From: Candidatus Laterigemmans baculatus | GTDB taxonomy: Bacteria; Planctomycetota; Planctomycetia; Pirellulales; Pirellulaceae | Assembly (NCBI RefSeq): GCF_010367455.1 | Contig: NZ_WRPR01000149.1 | Span: 1 to 64,000, forward strand | Length of the DNA: 64,000 nt | Direction of reading: 5' to 3' | Program-made: the position numbers and the translations under genes | Notes under the pieces: model-generated | Told to the model about the DNA's origin: nothing | Databases searched by the model: none | The model's input: the letters and a program-made list of their open reading frames with translations, nothing else | In this document: piece by piece, positions 1-9,159 of the stretch | Layout of the letters: every line of letters begins with the position of its first letter | Position numbering within the stretch: position 1 is the first letter of the stretch

Positions 1-642
1 GTGCCATTCAGCTCTGCCCCCTTCAGGCGTTCAGGCGCTGACGGTCCTAAAGAAGCTCTGACCCCTTCAGACGCAGGCTCTGACCCCTTCAGGCGGGCCG
101 GCTCGCCAGCGGTTGGGCTGGCCGCTGGCGAGCTGCCGGCTGGAAACTCCGGACAGGCTCTGACCCCTTCAGACGCTGCCAGCCTAAAGAAGCTCTGACC
201 CCAAAGGAACCGGCTCCAGCGGACGGTGTTACCAACGGCTGACCCGACGCAGCTCCGGACGAGCAAACTTTGGACAGGCTCTGCCCCCTTCAGACGGTCC
301 TAAAGAAGCTCTGACTCCTGCGGGCACTGCCTCCTTGAGCACTAATTCTTCCGCTCGCAGTGCTAGCATTCCCTGCCGCCTAATACTGGCAGTGCTCAAC
401 GCCTAAAGCCCGTGCCATTCAGCTCTGCCCCCTTCAGGCGTTCAGGCGCTGACGGTCCTAAAGAAGCTCTGACCCCTTCAGGCGGGCCGGCTCGCCAGCG
501 GTTGGGCTGGCCGCTGGCGAGCTGCCGGCTGGAAACTCCGGACAGGCTCTGACCCCTTTGGAGCTCCTAGGGAATGGCCGAGGAGCTCTGACCCCTTGGA
601 GCTCTGGACCCCTTTGGAGCTCTGACCCCTTTGGAGAAGGGG
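1..642 (+). repeat. R1 array A: clustered TGACCCC-type short repeats
   Basis: About ten copies of a core of the type GCTCTGACCCCTT, all in the same orientation, are separated by variable spacers. The first ~160 bp recur at 412-556 (offset 411 bp) with a 22-bp deletion. Each copy carries a perfect 12-bp hairpin: GCTCGCCAGCGG at 101-112 pairs with 122-133, and 490-501 with 511-522. Repeats run to within 30 bp of the stop of the downstream minus-strand helicase gene. The short reading frames here are translations of the repeat, and I see no gene. The same core fills 32.28-34.06 kb. The array probably extends left of the window. Confidence 0.85.
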
Positions 643-668
643 GGCGGTGAGGGGTTCCGGGGCGAGAG

Positions 669-3278
669 TCAACGGTTGGGGACCGGAGGGGGGGGCTGGA
701 GATAAATCGGCTTGGCCGGACTGACCTCAGCCGACGGCTCGGGGAGCGGAGACAGGTGTCGCGCCCAGCCGGCGTCCCCAGCGGTGAACAGATCGGCCGT
801 CGACTGTGTCGGATCCTCCGTGCAGCCCAGCGCATGGTACAGCAGCGAGGCAGGGGTCCGCGTCTCAAACGACCGCTTGGCGGCTCGGTCGATGATCATG
901 TGCAGTGCATGCCGCGGCCGCGTGACCGCCACATACAACAGGCACAGCGCTTCGGTCACCAATCCAGCGGCATGCTGGCCAAACGCTTCCCGCCACTCCG
1001 CCGGAAGCATCTGCCACTGCGTTTGCGAAAGGTATCGGAGCATCGCCCGCGGAGGTTCCGTAGGCCCGTCGGTCCGAGCAATGCACTTCCGCGTTTGACG
1101 CACCAGCGTGCCGCCAAGCTCCGGCAGGACAACCGTATCGAACTCGAGCCCCTTGGCTTGGTGAATCGTCATCACGCGGACCTGAGCCGGACGCGGGCGC
1201 TCGACCCGCTTCTGCTGGACCAACTCCACAAAGCTGCTGATCCGCGGTTGCCGGTTCAGCTCATACGCATGAGCCAATCCAAGCAACTGCCGAAGCCGCG
1301 TCGCATCGGATTCGCTGCAGATCGGAATCAAGGAACGCGAGAGCCAAATCAAAGTCGCCGCTAAGCCCTCGTACTCCAGACGCTCGCGGACCCGCGTCGC
1401 CGCCGCGTCCACCCGATCGGCAACTCGATCGTCCCGCCTGCGAGGACCGATCGCTGGCAGCTCGAGCAGCGCCGAGAGGGGCGAGTGCGAGACGTGATAG
1501 GCCCACCGGCGGTCACCCGGGTGCTCGGCCATCCGAAGCGCCGAAAGAACCACCTCGACCGCGCCCGAATCGGTCAACGGATTGCCCCCCTCCTGCGACA
1601 CGTCGACGCCCAGCTCCCGAAGCAGATAAATCAGATATGCGACCGAACGATTGGTGCGAGTCAGGATCCCGATCGTCCGGCCCGGTGCTTCGCCGGCCAA
1701 GCGAGCGACTTCATCGGCCACGTACCGCAATCGTGCGACCTCCCGTCGTGCACTCGCTCCGGCACCCTCGGCGTCGACCTCCGGTCCCGTGTGCAGCCGA
1801 ACAAAACCGGGCAGCGTCGTTTTCGCGCTCGCATGCCTGGGGAACTGAGCGGCGAACTGCTGCAAGGCAGCCGCCTCATAGTCCTCGCGAGATTGCAGTA
1901 CCGGCTGCGAATCCGAGAACTTGGGATGCCGCCCGAGATGCTGAAAGACATTGGTCACGAACTGCGTGATCACCGGACTGCTGCGGAAGCTGAGATCCTG
2001 AGTCGCCTGTTCCACGCCCGGTATCTGCTCGGCTACGGCGTCGAAGATCGCGGCTCGGCCACCCCGCCAGCCATAGATCGCTTGCTTCGTGTCGCCTACG
2101 CAAAAGAAGGTCGTGCGAGGCGGATCGGTCGCGGCTCGCAGCGCCAGCGGGCGAAGCACCGACCACTGGGCCGGGGCCGTGTCCTGAAACTCGTCCAACA
2201 ACACATGGTGGATCGATCCGTCCATCCGCGAATCGAGCGTGTCGATCGCGACCGAGTCGATCCACCGGGCGAGCCGGAATGCCACGTCGTCAAATCCCAT
2301 CGCCCGCGACTGATGCTTGATCGCGTCAACGTGCTCGGCATAACTCCGCAGCACCTCTCCGGTCGCTTCGGTCTGCAGTCGCAACAAGCCGAGCACTTCC
2401 GTCTTGGCACCCGCGAAGGCCGTTTCCAGTGCGGCCACCACGTCGTCGCCCAGCGGTTTGCGATAGTAGGTCAAGCCGTCATCGCCCGACGAACGACCCG
2501 CCACGTCACCGATCAGCTTGTGACCGACAATGCCGGGCCAATGACGGCTCTCCAAATCCATCCCTAGCTTCCGCAGCTGGGCGTCGGCGCTCTTGTGCCC
2601 AACCAATGCCGATCCCAACACGCCCGCGGCCCGCGTCAGTTCGGCCGACTCGGGAGCCGAGGGGACCTGCAACGATTCCCATGCCGACGGCGGACACCAC
2701 CGCGACTCGGAAAATGCATCCAGCACAATCCCCTGCAGCTCGCGGTCGACCGAACGGGCTGTGTCCCCTTTGCCGAGCATCGAAAGCAGCGTCGAGAGAA
2801 TTTCACCGTCGATATCCGCCAACATCGTGTCGATCGCCCGGCGTCGCATCCACGCTTCCTCGATCTCGTCAGTCAGCCGCCACCCCGGGGGCAACCGCAA
2901 CTCGAACGCAAACGATCGCGCCAACTGCGAAAACAAACTGTCGAGCGTGCAGACCCGCAGCCGGTGGATGTCGCGCATCAAGCGGTGCAGCAGCCGCTGG
3001 CAGTCCGCGGCCGAGAGCCCGGCGATCTCGACCTGCCCGCGGAGAGCTTCCAGTGCCTCGGGCTCCTCGGCAGCCCGCGCCAACGTGACCAGCACGCGGT
3101 CGAGGATCTCACCGGCCGCTTTGCGGGTGAACGTCGTGGCCAATACCGATTCCACGTCGGCACCGCCAAGCAGTACGGTCAGCAACCGTCCGGTCAAGCG
3201 ATAGGTCTTGCCGGTACCGGCCGAGGCGCGAACCAGGAGCGGGGGAAGCGTCAGGCCATCCACGGCAACCTCACTCAT
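669..3278 (-). CDS. UvrD/AddA-like ATP-dependent helicase (exonuclease V beta-like)
   Basis: Superfamily 1A helicase of 869 aa. Walker A is ASAGTGKT at residues 18-25, motif II LLDEFQDT near 359-366, followed by GDTKQAIYGWRGG near 390-400, then TIHQAKGLEFDTVVLPEL near 705 and the last motif AVTRPRHAL near 782. The order and the ASAGTGKT form match AddA/RecB proteins. It is shorter than AddA (~1200 aa) and ends soon after the last helicase motif, so the C-terminal nuclease domain of AddA is absent. The ATG overlaps the stop of the upstream AddB-like gene as ATGA (3275-3278), implying translational coupling. Likely role: the motor of a double-strand break end-processing complex. The helicase family is certain; the AddA role is inferred from the neighbour. 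Confidence 0.9.
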   Translation of the reverse strand: MSEVAVDGLTLPPLLVRASAGTGKTYRLTGRLLTVLLGGADVESVLATTFTRKAAGEILDRVLVTLARAAEEPEALEALRGQVEIAGLSAADCQRLLHRLMRDIHRLRVCTLDSLFSQLARSFAFELRLPPGWRLTDEIEEAWMRRRAIDTMLADIDGEILSTLLSMLGKGDTARSVDRELQGIVLDAFSESRWCPPSAWESLQVPSAPESAELTRAAGVLGSALVGHKSADAQLRKLGMDLESRHWPGIVGHKLIGDVAGRSSGDDGLTYYRKPLGDDVVAALETAFAGAKTEVLGLLRLQTEATGEVLRSYAEHVDAIKHQSRAMGFDDVAFRLARWIDSVAIDTLDSRMDGSIHHVLLDEFQDTAPAQWSVLRPLALRAATDPPRTTFFCVGDTKQAIYGWRGGRAAIFDAVAEQIPGVEQATQDLSFRSSPVITQFVTNVFQHLGRHPKFSDSQPVLQSREDYEAAALQQFAAQFPRHASAKTTLPGFVRLHTGPEVDAEGAGASARREVARLRYVADEVARLAGEAPGRTIGILTRTNRSVAYLIYLLRELGVDVSQEGGNPLTDSGAVEVVLSALRMAEHPGDRRWAYHVSHSPLSALLELPAIGPRRRDDRVADRVDAAATRVRERLEYEGLAATLIWLSRSLIPICSESDATRLRQLLGLAHAYELNRQPRISSFVELVQQKRVERPRPAQVRVMTIHQAKGLEFDTVVLPELGGTLVRQTRKCIARTDGPTEPPRAMLRYLSQTQWQMLPAEWREAFGQHAAGLVTEALCLLYVAVTRPRHALHMIIDRAAKRSFETRTPASLLYHALGCTEDPTQSTADLFTAGDAGWARHLSPLPEPSAEVSPAKPIYLQPPPPVPNR

Positions 3279-6124
3279 GTATCGCTGGAAGTCAGATCGT
3301 CGGCCAGCAGATTCTGAGCCACGCCGGTCTGCAGAATCGCCGCGTAATCGTCGTACAACACCTCACCCACCTGGGGATCGAGTCCAAACGCTCCCTCGAG
3401 CACACCCCGCGCGACTTCCCTCGCCCGCGCCATTGCCGACGAAAGCAACTCGGGCGTGAACTCAGCGAGATGGATCCCGGTCTCGTCCGCCTTCTCGGCA
3501 ATGTTGAAGTAACCAACGTCGACGTGCTCGGCCGGAGCGTCGATCCGGAGCGCCGAGAGCATCTGCAGGTACAGCGGCAGTTGGAGGTCGAGCCAGCTCT
3601 CGGTGCGGCGGTCGTAATGTTTGGCCATCGGCGCGTGGCCGTGCGTCTTGTAATCGAGGATCGCCCAGCGACCGCTGGTGGGATGGTGGTCGATCCGATC
3701 AACGCGACCCTTCAGAGCAAGCCGGCGGCCGTCCTCCAGCTCAATGCACGCTCCGTCGCTGGCCACCACCGCAGCCTCGGCGGCGAAGATCTCCCAGCCC
3801 GCCGCACGACGCTCGGCCTGTCGCTCGGCGACCACCCGCAATCGCTTCTCGGCCTGAGCAATCTGCAGCCGAACCGCCGCCGACGGAGCGCTCCCGAACT
3901 GCTTCTCCGCGTAGGCATGCAGATGCTCCATCAGGGCGTCGGTAATTGCATCCACCTCGCGAGCCGCTCGAGCATCGCACTCGCCAAAACCCTCCACCGC
4001 AGCGTGCACCAAGTCCCCAAACTGATTCGCCGCGAGCTCAAAAGCCGCGTCGTCGAGCGGCCGCAGGCCGACGACATGCCGCAGGTAAAAACGAAACGGA
4101 CACGCCATGTAGTCGCGAAAAGCGGTCACGCTGATCGCCTCGAGCGACCTCCCCGGTTCGGCCTTCGGCAACGGCAGCTCGGTCGCGCCCGCCTCGCGAT
4201 GCCAGGAGGTGCGAACCCGCGAAGGGTTCGGCGGATGCTCCAGCAATTTCCGCACGCGACGCACCACCACCGGCGGCGGCGAAGCGGCCAACAACCGGCT
4301 CGGTGGCGTCGGCGAACCATCCGGACCATTGCGGCCAACGATCAGCGCTTTCGCCGGTCGCGTGCTGAGGATGACTTGCAGCACATAGGCGTCGCGGGCG
4401 AACCGCCGCTCGTTGTCGGCCACTCGCAGCTTCGCCCGCAACGTCCCCGGCAAAAACGGGTCGGACGTCACCGCCTGCGGCACAAACGGCGTGTTGAGCC
4501 CGATCACGACCACCGCGGCGGCGTCGTCGAGCGGCAGATCGAGCCAACCCGATATCTCGATCCGGTCCGCCGGCGGGTCGCTCAGCAGACGCGGGTCGGC
4601 GAGCCGTTGCAGAAGCATCTCGATCGCCGCCGATCCGCTCACTTCCACGTCCAAGTGGGAAGCCAAGTCGGCAAAATGCTCCAGGATCTCGTCAATCTGC
4701 TCCAGCGCCCGAGCCACCGCACCGAGCGGTCCCTCGCGCTCCTCGAGCGCGTCTCCCTCGCCAGTATTCTCCTCGCCAGTATTCTCCGCGGGCACGACTC
4801 CGCGGCGGGCGTACAAATCGCCGAGTACCTGACGCGTGCGTTCGCACCAGGCGGCCAGCGGTTGCCGCGGTGCCATCAGGGGTGCCAACCACTCCGAAAT
4901 TCGCGAAGCAGCCTCGTGGAGGTTGGCGTAGGTCTCGCCCGCGAGTGCCGCGGCCGGAAGCGGATGATTCATCCGCACCGGAAAATGGTTCGCCCGCAGA
5001 GCGTCCAACTCGGTCAGCAGATCGCTGCTGCGAGCCGTCCCCGAAAACACGCTCAGCACATCCGCGTGTCGCACGAGTGCCGCGAACGCCTGCCAGCTGT
5101 GGGAAGCGAGAAAGTCGCCGATCAGACGCAGCAGCCGGCCGGGAGCGGTCCGTGTCAGCGGAGTTCCGGCAACCCGATACGGCGTTAGCCCGCAGAGCGT
5201 CAGCTCCGTTTCCACGAGCGGAGCAAACGCGTCGTCGGTGATTCCAATCGTGATTTGATCGGGACTGAAGCGATCCCCCCAGTCGGCCAGCACCCCAGCA
5301 GCGGCCGAGCACTGCTGGTCGGCATCGCCGGCGGCAATCAAGTGGCGATCGACCACCTCAAGATGCTTGTCCGTCCAGAATGCCGGCTCGACCCGTCCGC
5401 AGCGGTCGAAGCCGGTCGCCTCGCTCTCGGGGACTCCGAGGAAAATCTCGACCGACTCCCCCACCGCATCGAGCATCTGGCAGATTCGCTGGCCAAAATC
5501 GACGCACGCGATCATCACGATCCGCTGCTCGGCGCGACACCGGCGTTGCTCGAGCGCTTGGCGGCGGGCTTCGTGGGGGTCGGAGAGTTCGGCCGCGTCG
5601 AGCAACCCCAAGTAGCGTTGATGCAGGCTGTCGATCAGCCGCCACCGCTGCCGCTCCGATTCAGTCTCCACATGCTCGATCACATCCAACGGCCCCAGCG
5701 CCTCGGCAGCCAAGTCTTCGTGCAACCGCCGCAGCGTCCCCGCCATCTCCACCCAAGGAGCAATCGGTTCACGCTCGGGAACCACCGGCATCAACGGCTG
5801 CAGTTCCGCGTCGGCCGTGGAGGTCAACGCTCGCGTCCAGGCCAAGGTTTGCTGCAGCTCCGATGCGATCGGGCGAGGGTTCTCATACAGCCACTCCGGC
5901 AGCGCGCCAATCGTCACTGCTCGTGGCGGCACGAGCGGCAAGTCGTGCTCCTCGGCATGCCGCTCGAGAAGTGTCAGCAGCCGACGGGCAGCCCGACCCA
6001 CCGGCAGCACGACCATCACCCCTCCCAAATCCCAGACATCGGCAGCCGCGTACCGCTCGAACAACTCCTCGACGGCCGAATGCAGGATCGGCCGCTCCCA
6101 GCCGAGATAGGTTCGCCGCAGCAC
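3275..6124 (-). CDS. AddB-like PD-(D/E)XK nuclease protein
   Basis: Large protein of about 949 aa. A RecB-type nuclease domain lies near the C-terminus: GRVDRIDHH around 806-814 and WAILDYKTHG around 818-828 give the D...DYK core, preceded by ACPFRFYLRHVVGL near 672, the usual lead-in of this domain. The N-terminal part resembles the inactivated-helicase region of AddB but shows no Walker A. AddB proteins often have three Cys after the nuclease core that help hold an Fe-S cluster; I see none here. I prefer the GTG at 6124 (protein begins LRRTYLGWERP). The frame is open back to a TTG at 6268, but that extension is low-complexity and its DNA contains direct repeats. A 15-bp in-frame duplication (ENTGE twice) lies near 4758-4792. 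It is coupled to the helicase gene downstream. Confidence 0.82.
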   Translation of the reverse strand: MLRRTYLGWERPILHSAVEELFERYAAADVWDLGGVMVVLPVGRAARRLLTLLERHAEEHDLPLVPPRAVTIGALPEWLYENPRPIASELQQTLAWTRALTSTADAELQPLMPVVPEREPIAPWVEMAGTLRRLHEDLAAEALGPLDVIEHVETESERQRWRLIDSLHQRYLGLLDAAELSDPHEARRQALEQRRCRAEQRIVMIACVDFGQRICQMLDAVGESVEIFLGVPESEATGFDRCGRVEPAFWTDKHLEVVDRHLIAAGDADQQCSAAAGVLADWGDRFSPDQITIGITDDAFAPLVETELTLCGLTPYRVAGTPLTRTAPGRLLRLIGDFLASHSWQAFAALVRHADVLSVFSGTARSSDLLTELDALRANHFPVRMNHPLPAAALAGETYANLHEAASRISEWLAPLMAPRQPLAAWCERTRQVLGDLYARRGVVPAENTGEENTGEGDALEEREGPLGAVARALEQIDEILEHFADLASHLDVEVSGSAAIEMLLQRLADPRLLSDPPADRIEISGWLDLPLDDAAAVVVIGLNTPFVPQAVTSDPFLPGTLRAKLRVADNERRFARDAYVLQVILSTRPAKALIVGRNGPDGSPTPPSRLLAASPPPVVVRRVRKLLEHPPNPSRVRTSWHREAGATELPLPKAEPGRSLEAISVTAFRDYMACPFRFYLRHVVGLRPLDDAAFELAANQFGDLVHAAVEGFGECDARAAREVDAITDALMEHLHAYAEKQFGSAPSAAVRLQIAQAEKRLRVVAERQAERRAAGWEIFAAEAAVVASDGACIELEDGRRLALKGRVDRIDHHPTSGRWAILDYKTHGHAPMAKHYDRRTESWLDLQLPLYLQMLSALRIDAPAEHVDVGYFNIAEKADETGIHLAEFTPELLSSAMARAREVARGVLEGAFGLDPQVGEVLYDDYAAILQTGVAQNLLADDLTSSDT

Positions 6125-6491
6125 CGATGGGCTGGCTGCTGGGCGGCTGGCTGCTCGGCGATCGTCGTCCGTCGGGCCCAAGTCGCTGGCTCCCAGAAGG
6201 CGTGCAGGGAAAAAACGCGTGCAGGGAAAATAGAGGCGTGCAGGCGGAAGAGAGACCGCAATAGCCAATCGTAGAGCCCAGCGGAGGCAATGGGTAGCGG
6301 GGGTACAGTAGGGGCTCGCGCGGCCGGCCGTGGGTCGCTAGCGGGGGGGTGCCGCGGAGGTTCGGTTTGGGACCGCTTGGCCGGATCGGCCGAATCTGAC
6401 GGTTGTGCTGAATTTACCGCAGCGGCGCGGCCGATAGTCAGGAGGGACTCAGATATGGCGGACCGAAGCGTGCGCGGGAGGCACCACGCCG
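6125..6491. other. Divergent intergenic region with GCGTGCAGG direct repeats
   Basis: Gap between the divergently transcribed AddB-like gene and the TIGR03546 gene. GCGTGCAGG occurs three times (starting at 6200, 6217 and 6236, i.e. 17 and 19 bp apart). The AddB-like frame stays open through this stretch as far as 6268. No convincing sigma-70 promoter was recognised. A GGGAGG at 6476-6481 probably serves as ribosome binding site for the gene starting at 6492. Confidence 0.4.
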
Positions 6492-7397
6492 ATGATTCTA
6501 TGGATAATCAAGCAGTTGCTGTCGTTGCGTCAGGCCGTCCTCGGCCGCGCTCGTCCGAGCGAGTTGGCGTGGGGGCTGGCGATCGGAGTGGGAATCGGCT
6601 TGATCCCCAAAGGGAATCTCGTTTCCGTGCTGCTGATCAGCTCGCTGGTGACGCTTCGTGTGAACCACGGAGTCGCCGCCCTCGCCGCCGTCGCATGCAG
6701 CTTCCTGGCCGCGCGATTCGATCCGTGGACGCATGAGCTGGGGGTGATGGTGCTCGGCGCCGAGCAGGTGCGGCCGTTCATGGAGCGGATCTGGAACTGG
6801 CCGCTCATGCCCTGGACCGACTTGAACAACACGGTCGTGATGGGCAGCACGGTTCTCGCCGGAGCTTCGCTGCTGCCGACCTACGCGATCTCGCTGCCGT
6901 TGTTCCAGTGGCTTGCGACCCGCACCGCGACGCGCGAGGTCCGCTTCGAGCCAGTCCCGCTGCCGAGCGCCGGTTCCGAAACGAAACCCGCACCCACCGC
7001 AAGCCCTTCACCCGACCGCGGTTTGCGGCCCAGCTTAAGTTCCGACACAACCGACCGAGAAGCGGTCCTCGCAAAGCTGATCGACGCCCAACCGGCTGGC
7101 GGGAACTCAGAGCAAGCCGCAGAGGAAGAGTGGGCCGACCCACTGGCCGACGGACTTGAGGCTGGCGAAGCTCAGCGGACCGAAGCTCAGCGGACCGAAG
7201 CTCAGCGGACCGAAGCTCAGCGGATTGAGACGCCGCATATCGAGACGCAAATCGACGTGATTCGGCTCAGGCCGGCGTTGGACGAAAACGTTGCATCGAC
7301 GGGCGGCGGTGAGCCCGTCTCGGGCGGACAAATGAACGAGGCACTCGGCTATTTGCTGCGTCGTTTGCGAGACTCGCGGCAGGGGAAAGCGGCATGA
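6492..7397 (+). CDS. TIGR03546/DUF2062-type membrane protein
   Basis: 301 aa. The N-terminal ~150 residues are hydrophobic with several membrane segments and the pattern LAWGLAIGVGIGLIPKGN, typical of the TIGR03546 family of unknown function. The second half is polar and variable and includes four in-frame copies of the pentapeptide QRTEA, encoded by a 15-bp unit repeated at 7167-7226. A GGGAGG lies 10 nt before the ATG. Its stop overlaps the next start as ATGA. The next gene belongs to TIGR03545, and the two families usually occur as a pair, which supports both calls. Probably an inner-membrane protein; no function is established. Confidence 0.8.
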   Translation: MILWIIKQLLSLRQAVLGRARPSELAWGLAIGVGIGLIPKGNLVSVLLISSLVTLRVNHGVAALAAVACSFLAARFDPWTHELGVMVLGAEQVRPFMERIWNWPLMPWTDLNNTVVMGSTVLAGASLLPTYAISLPLFQWLATRTATREVRFEPVPLPSAGSETKPAPTASPSPDRGLRPSLSSDTTDREAVLAKLIDAQPAGGNSEQAAEEEWADPLADGLEAGEAQRTEAQRTEAQRTEAQRIETPHIETQIDVIRLRPALDENVASTGGGEPVSGGQMNEALGYLLRRLRDSRQGKAA

Positions 7398-9139
7398 TTC
7401 GTTGGCGTTATGTGATCGTTCGGTTGCTGGTCGTGGGGGCGGTCCTCGCCGCACTTCGCTGGAGCGCCGGCCCGGTTTTGCAGTGGTGCGCGGTGCGAGG
7501 GCTGCAGAGTGCCACGGGGGCAAAGGTCGAGATCGCGAGCACCGAGGTCGGACTGTTTCCGCCGCGGCTGCAGTTCAGCGGCGTGCAGGTGGCCGATCCC
7601 CGCAAGGAGATGCGGAACGCGTTCGCCGCTGACCGCGTCGAGTTGATGATCGACGGCGCGGCGCTGCTGCAGCGTCGCTACGAGGTGCTCGGTGGGCGGA
7701 TCAGTGGGATTGAGATCGGCGGCGGGCGAAGCGAAAGCGGTCGTCTCGACGTCGTTCCGGCACCGCCGATTGAGGGGAGCGAACCGTCGCTGCTCAGCCA
7801 GTGGTGCGGCGAGTTGGCGGGCGACGCTGAAGAGCGGGCCAAAGCATTTGGCGACGGGCTGCAGACGGTCCAAGAAGCCAAGCGGATCCGCGACCGCTGG
7901 GAAGCCGAGTACGCGGACCTTCGCGCTCGGGCCGACCAGTTGGAAGAGGAGATCCGGGCGCTGAAAGGGGCCGCCCGCGGAATCGACAATCCGCTCCGCG
8001 ACCTGCCAAAAATGCAGGACGCGCTCCGCCGCGCCGAGGAGGTTCGCAAGCAGTTGCTCGCCGTCCACCAGCGGCTCGACGCGTTGCCGACGGAGATCCG
8101 CAGCGACCTCCATTCCCTGGAGGCGGCCAAGCGGGCTGACCGCGAGCGGATCGCATCGTATCTGCCTGCCGATTTTAGCGGCTCGCCAGCGGAGCTCGGT
8201 CCGGAACTGCTCGGCACGATCGTCCGCGACCAACTGGCTCAGGTCCGGGACTACCTCGATTCGGGACGCAGCATTGCCGGCGCGACGATCGCAGGGCCCA
8301 CAATCGAGCGGAGCCGCGGCGAGACGATCCAGCTCGGTGGGCCGCCCCGTCCGACGTGGTTGATCCAGCAGTGCGGCGTGGACGGCCGACTGACCGTCAA
8401 TGGCGATGCCTTCACCTTGTCGGGCGTGCTCGAAAACCTGACGCCCCAAACCGAGGTGATGGACGGGCCGCTGCGGGCTCGGCTCCGCCTCGAAGGCCCG
8501 CGGGTGGTCCGGATCGATTACCGCCGCTACTACGACCAGGCCGTGCCGCGGGACCATCTGCGGATCCACTGGCCGAGCCTCGACCTCCCCTCGCAGCGAC
8601 TCGGCAACCGGGACGCCTCCTTGGTCGTCGATGGTGGGCGGCTGGAGCTGTGGGTCGATCTGCAGTCGGTGGGCAATCGCATCGAAGGACGCCTGGTCTC
8701 CAAGCAGACGGGGACCAAGCTCGATCTGGCGACTAACGAAAAACTGCAGGACACCGTCATCATCCGCTCGCTCAAAGAGAGCCTCGCGAAGATCGATCAC
8801 GTCGATGTCGACGCTACGTTCGCCGGTACCTGGCGAAGCATCGACCTGGAGGTGCAGACAAACCTCACGTCGGGACTCTCGCGAGGCGTCCAGTTGGCAG
8901 TCGAAGCCCAGCTCGAGGCGACCCGGGCCAAGCTGGTCGCTCAGGTCGAGCGGGTTCACCAACAGCAGATGCAAGCGCTGCAAGAGTGGGTCAACGAACA
9001 GCAGATCGACGCCCGAACCTTGCTGGCCGAAACCCAAGCCTCGATCGATGCAGCCAGCCAAAAACTGGTCGGCGAGCTAGGAGCCCCCGAAGCCTACCTC
9101 GGTCGCCTCCGCGGCGGACTCGATAAAGCGCTGAAGTAA
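7394..9139 (+). CDS. TIGR03545-family membrane-anchored protein (AsmA-like)
   Basis: 581 aa. One N-terminal membrane segment (about residues 5-25), then an extracytoplasmic region. The early region (GAKVEIASTEVGLFPPRLQF) resembles the start of AsmA-type proteins, which act in envelope lipid transport or outer-membrane assembly. The middle, about residues 150-230, is charged and probably coiled coil (EERAKAFGDGLQTVQEAKR onward). The C-terminal ~80 residues are again helical and rich in Gln/Glu. Start is the ATG at 7394 overlapping the upstream TGA, so the pair is co-translated. Function is unknown; an envelope role is inferred from topology and resemblance. Confidence 0.8.
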   Translation: MIRWRYVIVRLLVVGAVLAALRWSAGPVLQWCAVRGLQSATGAKVEIASTEVGLFPPRLQFSGVQVADPRKEMRNAFAADRVELMIDGAALLQRRYEVLGGRISGIEIGGGRSESGRLDVVPAPPIEGSEPSLLSQWCGELAGDAEERAKAFGDGLQTVQEAKRIRDRWEAEYADLRARADQLEEEIRALKGAARGIDNPLRDLPKMQDALRRAEEVRKQLLAVHQRLDALPTEIRSDLHSLEAAKRADRERIASYLPADFSGSPAELGPELLGTIVRDQLAQVRDYLDSGRSIAGATIAGPTIERSRGETIQLGGPPRPTWLIQQCGVDGRLTVNGDAFTLSGVLENLTPQTEVMDGPLRARLRLEGPRVVRIDYRRYYDQAVPRDHLRIHWPSLDLPSQRLGNRDASLVVDGGRLELWVDLQSVGNRIEGRLVSKQTGTKLDLATNEKLQDTVIIRSLKESLAKIDHVDVDATFAGTWRSIDLEVQTNLTSGLSRGVQLAVEAQLEATRAKLVAQVERVHQQQMQALQEWVNEQQIDARTLLAETQASIDAASQKLVGELGAPEAYLGRLRGGLDKALK

Positions 9140-9159
9140 GGCTGCGTTCGCCTCAAAAT

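Noticed and set aside
7349-9061. 570-codon minus-strand frame opposite the TIGR03545 gene
   Set aside because: The plus-strand gene is coupled to TIGR03546 by ATGA and fits its family; the minus frame is a shadow.
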